A stretch of 64,000 nucleotides of DNA from a virus. Numbering within the stretch: position 1 is the stretch's first letter; every line of letters begins with the position of its first letter. Shown piece after piece: positions 60,601-64,000 of the stretch. Made by a program: the position numbers and the translations under genes. The DNA is taken from positions 1 to 64,000 of IMG/VR virus record IMGVR_UViG_3300015360_000002; one strand, written 5' to 3'. The notes beneath the pieces were generated by a model, which saw only the letters and a list, made by a program, of their open reading frames with translations, was not told the DNA's origin and did no database searches.

Positions 60601-60986
60601 GATCCGTGGGCGCCACCCTCCCGTTTGTTCGGCGGGCCGGCGACGTGAAAACTGACGTCCTGGGAGAAACCGTGGAGCGGAACCCGTTGGCTCGGTTTGG
60701 AGGCATCGAATCCAATGATCCGCTGCGTAAGCTCCTGCGGGACAACAACATCTTCATCTCAACCCCAGGTCGTGACACAAAGCTCGGGAATGGCCCGATG
60801 GATGAGTCCACGTACCGAGAATACGTCAAGATCTCAGGCGAACGCATTCAGCAGCGGTTGGGCCAGAACGTCGAGGTTCTTCGTCGGCAACCCAAGGAGA
60901 ACGTGGAACGTATCGTTGACCGCATTACGCGGGAAGAGCGGGAGAGGGCCAAGAACATGCTCCGAGGGCGCGCAGGAGCCAACTAA
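51597..60986 (+). CDS. Giant polyvalent protein with DNA methyltransferase and SF2 helicase (DarB-like)
   Basis: 3129 residues. Methyltransferase part: LEPSAGVGGLAVFA (about 650, motif I) and NPPF at 723-726 (motif IV, N6-adenine type). Helicase part: Walker A GDGTGVGKGR (1047-1056, Lys1054), DEAH at 1170-1173, and QGFGRTHRSDQAH (about 1570, motif VI). This order matches P1 DarB and strawberry-notch-type helicases. A disordered linker (about 840-960) separates the two and holds a nested frame. After about 2000, helical and hydrophobic segments (LLSGYTTQVANVVGNMM, LLMAGLAALALTGG about 2841) suggest membrane-ejection domains. Likely packaged and injected to protect entering DNA. Confidence 0.8.
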   Translation: MTFNALERCLKNAGKAFSPKEANLLRRLAEQYAQDGANALVASQKAVKSIAVVYKANLEKLNAHYEEMGAVMPVRTGSPTKLSENYAPPEKGKRARWSVGLTPDGNEDLLSVIEQLGGIRVPSATRNSGGELNGFAETFNTGMARLLRRTNATASTVDQLLGELPSYGYTFDTPDQLYSAVLKAMETRRKVHKNQKTQAYENAFDEAFLGNEQKKPMLRAGKPVTIDDLGVGDSFEVNGEKFTVKNVDEDGNVTIKDGITRTIPPDTVVYPDRGEVKPAKRDATFAPTPPKNEPDPRFGPRKAVQPDLIPEGDIEMTLDGGTQADPAYLLKQKEEQEAAKKKLEDDQIKIPEAENTPKRNPLLPNRDSVLPDVNQPKDTPASPAPAGVKKPSRFGGKRPSAETQKLGDDIFGAPAENTSNEKYGKKFGTNLAKANQFVDTIVRDFPDVTSREMLAAYIEEFFPNAKPYSEALFRNLGSAIDVDETGGIDSWDSFYTPADETPSTQPPPTPPPAPLPKSGTIAERSLEAAKLIEARINTNPAEMTWRELFALTDQAFGGTQADGTYTVKDAYDALETAVNRYILVRLPMPVDGSVPTALNYIQELNTLLSRIPTQTKRSQEQDRMQQFSTPPPLSFVANWVANLNENDIYLEPSAGVGGLAVFAKSIDVGAIIANELSMARSSILNLSDIPDVVITENAEVLHAIVNNKIARGDLLRPTVVVMNPPFSNSTAGVLGDTMVGARHIMEALKILPPGGRLVAIVGEGMAMDKPTFRVWWKDLGTKYNVRANIHVDGKNYTKYGTSFGVQLVVIDKPLANEVVGVVNPIVAEVDLIEQLPNLLEGIRNDRKPIKLEKPETPADKPSGGKPPTGNRPKLDAPRGPTSPRTGDGGSPRGGSPAANGGAANQNPSVPTASTPPLGDVPDAGRPDGGDAGGRSVTDSGRASSEQPAGVDPADADSAPQGNEDDEVYSDYTPTKVASDGSQKHPTPLVESAAMASVAPPDPTYKPDLPRSVIENSLSHAQLENVVYAGQAHQKFAPTGERRGYFIGDGTGVGKGRQIAAIILDNLRQGRKKAVWVSKSSNLIADAKRDMADTGLDPERIHLFNKVAKSGRGGITMPGGTGIVFSTYQTLSGDNSGFNADGELIEGLKKSRIQQLVDWLGKDFDGVIAFDEAHQAGNSITMKSDRGKKGASLMGMAVVDLQRALPKARVVYVSATGATEVSNLAYAERLGIWGPGTPFPNKLKFIQEMAAGGVSAMEIIARDLKALGSYLARTLSFRGIQYDRVEQTLTTDQRTNYDKIAEGWQTVFQNMDQAMTVSGASQNQQARRNARGKFFGSQQRFFNQLLTAMTMPAVIKDAKKHIEDGKSVVFQLTNTNKAGLDRELARLDEEESDSLDSLDLSPKDILLQYVANSFPTAKWVEVADENGEPGTTKWIILKDNEGNIIEDPEAVELKNKTLNSIADLQMPENPIEMILNTFGSENVAEITGRDSRVVRKTTDEGAIKLVLEKGRSDRTAQVEAQDFQDGKRRLLIFSGKGGTGFSYHASRKAKNQQQRIHYLVQAGWRADMALQGFGRTHRSDQAHTPIYKLAMTDLQGHKRFVSSVARRLEQLGALTTGDRQTATKGMFSEKDNLESEYAENAVESLFVRLYSNKLPNFNFGTITKKMGFGQTIGGEWVNSLMDPKTGSINLSKIPTVQQFLNRILSLPFEEQNGLFDVFTRILEQSIEMAKERGTFDPGMQSYKADTIEIKSDEVVWEDPNSSAKTRIVDIETTDPVRFRSLESVQQWAITDPIVKYVQNNQSKRVYALAEAHPRTNQDGTIEPVFRRSGVREGSDYIPEKEFNASKYKTLQSSEVLALWNEEIRTADKIHRTNANFIVGSFLPIWDRIKIASPKIYRFTVNKGEKNGQQVLGALIPPQSLAGVRKRLSAKSGSVTPESAFNSLMNDGKSIRLANNWFIFRVRLSGEYRIEVSDMNYAEANEFVKFIGGYSERIQYRERYFISSNPKTGVEVMTRVLAKSPIVEGEEFGAPGEETAPLPSSTILKPAPVEGHDGFFYRSESDSLRALGFGVVRQIYERRPQATDQELALGILSVTDEDKATRLALDPNENGVPGSVKTILYGELMTRQAAIIANADSTPLARAKATRRLQQMDNVKAPQFTEKGQEISALQQVYKNASAGGIAQYLHEKKKEQERALGGEKGMDDIKAAADELNEVNKQSIEEATKAMNKALRAMPLTKGLWKKYKDWAAQRVFDWLDGVTSPPKELAELDRFTREIVAEVKSRMKAELGDALKQPKQPERSPSDILRDAILNKEKYKEAFDTVLRKLENKLGDTHPIVMQAHQILGAMGVKPWSKHVLDKAIKEAHEAMGLNVREIAKMHYTNADRLHRDLADTLSDIAGIPQAMANDLADDFAKRMQELTIQAKKKAILSIIQRQNSTAKTREKMTAIERAVLLNNYGAMSVPELADLVAKELKLPRVSTEQMQEIARIGNRIETATNMADKARAELDMLRTLRIARGFTRMDVNTSIWYANLLSGYTTQVANVVGNMMTGTLQLATIMATTPKYAGETFRGWINGFGEGWAQGAAIMKTGRGSREFDTNKAGEAGNILELVDFNRDFPDMNERWANARQKHTKALRYVTRMMKAVDSVFYYPAREAFARVAVAKLIEGQYQGKELIDKVREILAISPDQFVNARKRAEAEGFTGIDLVLRTSNIIEEARRKTPEGARAADDSEQFALESTFNNEPVGWAGILYQHLVPLTQSIAPGGVPILRVFLPFLRVPTNLFNASLNFTPVGAMRAVRGMPTEAKRTEDGKYHIERKEFTADERKRLYAQAVGGTLLMAGLAALALTGGDDDKERWFDITSTGPDDFKKRQQLEATGWRPHSIKMGDTWVSYKDSPLLLALAVTGHVVDAVRYSKQNDELALGSKVFNALLTAPRAIMETSMLSGLGQLMEYASGRATAKQLVSFLTRTVSSVVVPNLLQQVDRQFSPAIRDPNGPLGSVGATLPFVRRAGDVKTDVLGETVERNPLARFGGIESNDPLRKLLRDNNIFISTPGRDTKLGNGPMDESTYREYVKISGERIQQRLGQNVEVLRRQPKENVERIVDRITREERERAKNMLRGRAGAN
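54127..54447 (+). CDS. Nested second-frame candidate gene in the giant gene's linker
   Basis: 106 residues in the +1 frame, preceded by AGAGGGG about 8 nt before ATG. The peptide (LREIDPSWTPHEDLPVLELA, LPTVVQQTRTPASQRQALRH, GTPEDAASLIADELQ) looks more like a normal alpha-helical protein than the P/G/S-rich linker encoded by the main frame. Either an overprinted gene or a sign that the linker arose by frameshift. Uncertain. Confidence 0.3.
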   Translation: MIANQSNLKSLKHRPINQAAANRLREIDPSWTPHEDLPVLELAMAVLPEEDPRLPTVVQQTRTPASQRQALRHLETYLTPDGLMAGTPEDAASLIADELQANNPLE

Positions 60987-60994
60987 TGCAACCG
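60987..60994 (+). promoter_or_regulatory. TGCAACCG leader element before the portal gene
   Basis: Directly after the giant gene's TAA, exactly 34 nt before the portal ATG at 61029. Same position as for terL and the gene at 42634. Confidence 0.4.
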
Positions 60995-61028
60995 TCATCC
61001 ATGCCCAGCACCACATCAGGTGTTGGTC

Positions 61029-63089
61029 ATGCGGCATCTCAGATTATCCCAAGAGCAGGAAACCAAGCTCGTTGAGTTCCTTAAGAAGCGACTCTTGGAG
61101 CTCGACGGGGACAACCGCGACCGCATTCGGGCGGACGAGACGTCGGATCTCGACTACCGCAATTCCAAAGAGTATCGGGCGAAGATCGGCACTGTCTTTG
61201 CCGAGAGCAACATGCCGGTCCCGCTCACCTCGTACGTGGTCGACCACTTTGCCGCCCGGACCGAGGAAGAGCTATTCGGGAGGGATCCAATGGCGAAGTT
61301 CGAGCCGGCCGGACCCTCCGACGTGGAAACCGCCCGCGGCTTGGACAGGTTCGCATCGTACAAGTTGTTCGAGCAGGGACGGGTAAAAAACGACCTCCTA
61401 GAGTCGCTTCACACGATTTTCCGCCATCGCGCCCAGTTCACAAAGGCGATCTACGAAGAAGACGTCGATTTCTGGGAGGAGCACGAGGTTATGATTCTCC
61501 ACGACGGACTGACCCAGCAGGCGGTCCTCATCATTGACCACGGCTATGTCATTGAGGGCCGGGACACGTGGATCGAAATGTTGCACCCCATCACCGGGTT
61601 TCCGGTTCAAATTCTTGAAGCCGACCCGACAGTCATCTTTGACCCGGCTCGTCACTACTATGCGCCGAGCCCTCTCCCGATCAAATTCCGGGACGTCGTC
61701 TACGCCGGTCCTCGCTCGCGCGAGGTCGATTCGGAGTGCATTCGGATCCCGAATGACGCCCGGTCGCTCAATGAGGCCGATGCGATCGCTGAATACTACG
61801 ACAAGCCGAGCCACTGGATTCGCCCGCGGTTCCTCAAGCGTGCGTGGATCGATTGGACGGTTTACGAACAACGGATTCGAGCAGAGACCGGTTCACGGAA
61901 GACCAAGGATAAGCGGCGTGAGCAGTCCAAGGACGCGAAGGCGTTCGACTTGGACAACTCGTCTATCGGCATCGTGGAGGTCTGGCTGGAGCGGGACGTC
62001 CTCGCATGGGGTACGCCGCAGCGAATCGTCGTCTGGATGGACCGCAAAACGGACGTCCTCATCGACTACGAATACCAAAAACTTGTGACTCCACACGGGC
62101 GTCACCCGTACACCGCAACCGCGGTCGCGAAGACTGAGAGCTATTGGTGGGGATACAGCATCCCGGAAATGCTCAAGCCGTTCCAAGAGTACATCGACCT
62201 CCAGTGGAATCGGCACTCGTTCCGCAATTCGGTGAACGCCAATCCGATTCTCGGCCAAAACCCCGATGCGATCCAGGAGAAGAAATCGTTCTACGAGCTC
62301 CGTCCCTTCGACGTGATGACGTTCGAGCCGGGTAAGACGATGAAGGACTGGCTGGAGGCATTCGTTTTTCCGAACGCGGACCTCGACACACAAGACCTCA
62401 TCGACAAGGCGGTTTACTGGGTCAATTTCTGGTTGGGAATCTCGAACATCGCGCGCGGCGACTACTCGGACGTTCCCCAGAATACCACCCTTGGAGGACA
62501 GGAGGGTGCCCTGAAGGAGGCAAGCAAGCTATCCCGCCGTTGGACCCGGCGCGTCGTGACAGGCTTGGAGGACCATCTCACCAAGCTGGCTCAAATTCTC
62601 CTGGTGACGATGAATCCGGAAGAAGCGTACACCTACCTTGAAGGAGAGGTGAAACAAATCGGATTCATGGCGCAGAACGCGGTGAAGAACCTGTTTGTGA
62701 ACGCTAAGCTCACCGTCGGGAAGGACACGAGCACGCAGGCACTTCAGGAACAGCAGCTCACACTCCAAACGATCGAGAAGTACGTCATGTATCCTCCGCA
62801 GATTCAGCTCATTGTCCGCCCTGTCATGAAGCGGATTTTGTTCCTCCTCGGGCACGACGATGTCGAAGCACTGTTGCCGGTACCGATGATGCCGGCGATC
62901 GACCCCGTCACAGGCCAGCAGGTCATGGTTCCGATGACTCCGGGAATGGCGCCTCCTCCGAACGCGCTGCCAAACAGCGAGCAGCAGATCCCTGGCACGC
63001 CGCCTACCGGCGAAACTCCAACTGACGACTCGTCCGCCCCGGCCCCAGAAAACGAAGCATCCTCCGAGCCTCCCCCCGTAAATGGCTAA
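61029..63089 (+). CDS. Portal protein
   Basis: 686 residues from the ATG at 61029 (a GTG at 61020 adds three). Podovirus-type portal pattern: an N-terminal helical part (RLSQEQETKLVEFLKKRLLEL), TSYVVDHFAARTEEELFGRDP, a central WWGYSIPEMLKPFQEYIDLQWN with NSVNANPILGQNPDA (about 370-410), WVNFWLGISNIARGDYSDVP, and helices to about 620. The last 65 residues are Pro-rich and disordered. The portal ring is the DNA entry port, docking terminase and tail. Large size (about 690) agrees with podoviruses. Confidence 0.8.
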   Translation: MRHLRLSQEQETKLVEFLKKRLLELDGDNRDRIRADETSDLDYRNSKEYRAKIGTVFAESNMPVPLTSYVVDHFAARTEEELFGRDPMAKFEPAGPSDVETARGLDRFASYKLFEQGRVKNDLLESLHTIFRHRAQFTKAIYEEDVDFWEEHEVMILHDGLTQQAVLIIDHGYVIEGRDTWIEMLHPITGFPVQILEADPTVIFDPARHYYAPSPLPIKFRDVVYAGPRSREVDSECIRIPNDARSLNEADAIAEYYDKPSHWIRPRFLKRAWIDWTVYEQRIRAETGSRKTKDKRREQSKDAKAFDLDNSSIGIVEVWLERDVLAWGTPQRIVVWMDRKTDVLIDYEYQKLVTPHGRHPYTATAVAKTESYWWGYSIPEMLKPFQEYIDLQWNRHSFRNSVNANPILGQNPDAIQEKKSFYELRPFDVMTFEPGKTMKDWLEAFVFPNADLDTQDLIDKAVYWVNFWLGISNIARGDYSDVPQNTTLGGQEGALKEASKLSRRWTRRVVTGLEDHLTKLAQILLVTMNPEEAYTYLEGEVKQIGFMAQNAVKNLFVNAKLTVGKDTSTQALQEQQLTLQTIEKYVMYPPQIQLIVRPVMKRILFLLGHDDVEALLPVPMMPAIDPVTGQQVMVPMTPGMAPPPNALPNSEQQIPGTPPTGETPTDDSSAPAPENEASSEPPPVNG

Positions 63090-63354
63090 CCCCGTCCATC
63101 CGGTCACTGCCAAGAACGCATTGGAGTCGCTCGCCGGTCAGACCGGCTGGGATATGTACTGCGCGCGCGTGGACGAGCTCGTGGAAATCGAAATCAACGC
63201 GAAGATTTTTGATTCACGGACATCGGACCAAGAACGGAGAGACTTGGTCAACGCCAGGCTCCTCCTCGTGAGGCACTATTCACCAGAGAGAATCCGTCAG
63301 TCGCTCATGGCAAAGTTCAACTCCGAGATCATCAAGCTGAATGCGAAGAAATAG
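63082..63354 (+). CDS. Small hypothetical protein after the portal
   Basis: 90 residues, overlapping the portal stop by 8 nt. Helical (ALESLAGQTGWDMYCARVDE, LLLVRHYSPERIRQSLMAKF). Its place between the portal and the next virion gene suggests a head-assembly accessory. No family is recognised. Confidence 0.45.
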   Translation: MANPVHPVTAKNALESLAGQTGWDMYCARVDELVEIEINAKIFDSRTSDQERRDLVNARLLLVRHYSPERIRQSLMAKFNSEIIKLNAKK

Positions 63355-63359
63355 ATCAT

Positions 63360-63367
63360 TGCAACCG
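63360..63367 (+). promoter_or_regulatory. TGCAACCG leader element after the 63082 gene
   Basis: 5 nt after the stop. The next coding gene starts 77 nt downstream, so the spacing is not the usual 34. A minor ATG at 63400 lies 32 nt away. Confidence 0.3.
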
Positions 63368-63444
63368 TGACCTCGCCCGAAGCGTGGAGCTCCTCGGGGA
63401 TGTTAAGGATGTTAACTGCACAGTAACCACACAAACACACGACC

Positions 63445-63906
63445 ATGGCCTCGACCATACTCGCAAAAAAACCGACTCCCGGTGCTCTCAAAATCTACGC
63501 GTTGATCCGCAAGTTCGACGCTCTTCGCTACCTGCCGAAACTCGCATACGGAATTCTCCAAATGGATTCGGCTGGCTCCCTCATCGCCACCGATCAACCA
63601 ACCGTCGCTGGTCTCGTTGGTACCGTCCAGCGTCTTACCGGCGCGGGCGCCGTCAACCTTACCACGCTGACGACTGCCCTGACTTCTACGGGCTCATCTC
63701 AAGCTCTCACGCTAGCAGACGGAGTCGATGGCCAGCTCAAGACCATCGTTCACGACGTCGACGGCGGAAGCGCAATCCTGACTCCGACCACCAAGACCGG
63801 ATTCACCACGATGACGTTCACGAATGCCGGCGACACGATCTTCCTTCAGTATTTTACCACGCGAGGATGGATGATCGTCGGCAATCGAGGAGGTACCGTC
63901 GGTTAA
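63445..63906 (+). CDS. Small virion protein (decoration or fibre type)
   Basis: 153 residues. The N-terminal half is basic and helical (TPGALKIYALIRKFDALRYL), the remainder repeated Thr/Ser/Gly-rich strands (TLADGVDGQLKTIVHDVDGG, TKTGFTTMTFTNAGDTIFLQ), ending in a Gly tail. Looks like a fibre or decoration protein with a trimerising beta-rich tail. Function from composition and neighbours. Confidence 0.5.
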   Translation: MASTILAKKPTPGALKIYALIRKFDALRYLPKLAYGILQMDSAGSLIATDQPTVAGLVGTVQRLTGAGAVNLTTLTTALTSTGSSQALTLADGVDGQLKTIVHDVDGGSAILTPTTKTGFTTMTFTNAGDTIFLQYFTTRGWMIVGNRGGTVG

Positions 63907-63928
63907 CCTCAGACCGCATTCCTGCCCA

Positions 63929-64000
63929 ATGAAATCGCTCCATTTCCTTCTCCTCCTTCTGACTCCGCTTGTGGTCTTTGGCGCTGCCAATGACGTCAAG
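63929..64000 (+). CDS. Start of a secreted or fibre-like gene, cut by the window end
   Basis: 24 codons: MKSLHFLLLLLTPLVVFGAA and NDVK. A typical signal peptide with cleavage near GAA. The rest is outside the window. If the genome is circular, this could be the beginning of the tail fibre whose end opens the window, but continuity cannot be tested here. Confidence 0.6.
   Translation, partial: MKSLHFLLLLLTPLVVFGAANDVK

Noticed and set aside
60697-61386. 229-codon plus-strand frame across the giant gene/portal boundary
   Set aside because: It overlaps two convincing genes in another frame and is Ser/Arg/Thr-rich without a domain.

Overview
The window is 64 kb of a temperate tailed double-stranded DNA phage (Caudoviricetes), seen in its free, non-integrated form. 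A tyrosine integrase (16556-17845, minus) lies next to the 3' half of a tRNA-His gene (18008-18057) with phage genes on both sides. That is the arrangement of attP, not of a prophage end. The virion genes suggest a podovirus-like particle: an N4-like major capsid protein, a large portal, very large virion or ejection proteins (1415 and 3129 residues), and no recognisable tape measure or tail-tube genes. The host is unknown. Outside the 37-40 kb block, genes mostly have A-rich leaders without Shine-Dalgarno sites, which would fit Bacteroidota or Verrucomicrobiota. This host guess is weak.

Layout. 1-16.5 kb, plus strand: the end of a tail fibre, a LamG-like secreted protein, small membrane proteins and a lipoprotein (probable lysis/envelope cassette, no endolysin recognised), scaffold, major capsid protein, a structured RNA element, then putative connector and tail genes including a 1062-residue repeat protein and two Cys-rich proteins. 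16.5-18.1 kb: integrase and attP with repeated candidate arm sites. 18.1-32.3 kb, plus strand: regulation, recombination and replication. This part holds a divergent pair of paralogous ribbon-helix-helix (RHH) regulators around a symmetric promoter/operator region (19.56-19.71 kb), an SMC/RecF-like ATPase, a possible annealing protein, DUF2303, a nucleotidyltransferase, many small coupled genes, a RecB/Cas4-like nuclease, a replication initiator-like protein, DnaB helicase, and a cytosine-C5 methyltransferase overprinted by a second reading frame. A strong bidirectional terminator closes this block at 32.3 kb. 32.4-36.0 kb, minus strand: eight small accessory genes and radC.

36.0-40.7 kb, plus strand: two long non-coding stretches, a possible small terminase, then a block with extreme purine loading of the coding strand (about 5% C by hand count at 37201-37620). 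It encodes SSB, a PD-(D/E)XK nuclease and small proteins, and ends with a class 3 lipase. 40.7-64 kb: terminase large subunit, a disordered protein, a 1415-residue metalloprotease-bearing virion protein that contains a tRNA-fMet-like cloverleaf, decoration/fibre-like proteins, a 3129-residue DarB-like methyltransferase-helicase polyvalent protein, portal, and the start of another secreted or fibre-like gene cut by the window end.

How it may work together: the RHH switch and integrase control lysogeny. The central module replicates, recombines and methylates phage DNA. The giant DarB-like and metalloprotease proteins are probably packaged and ejected with the genome to protect it. A recurring TGCAACCG element 34-37 nt before terL, the next gene, portal and scaffold may coordinate late expression.
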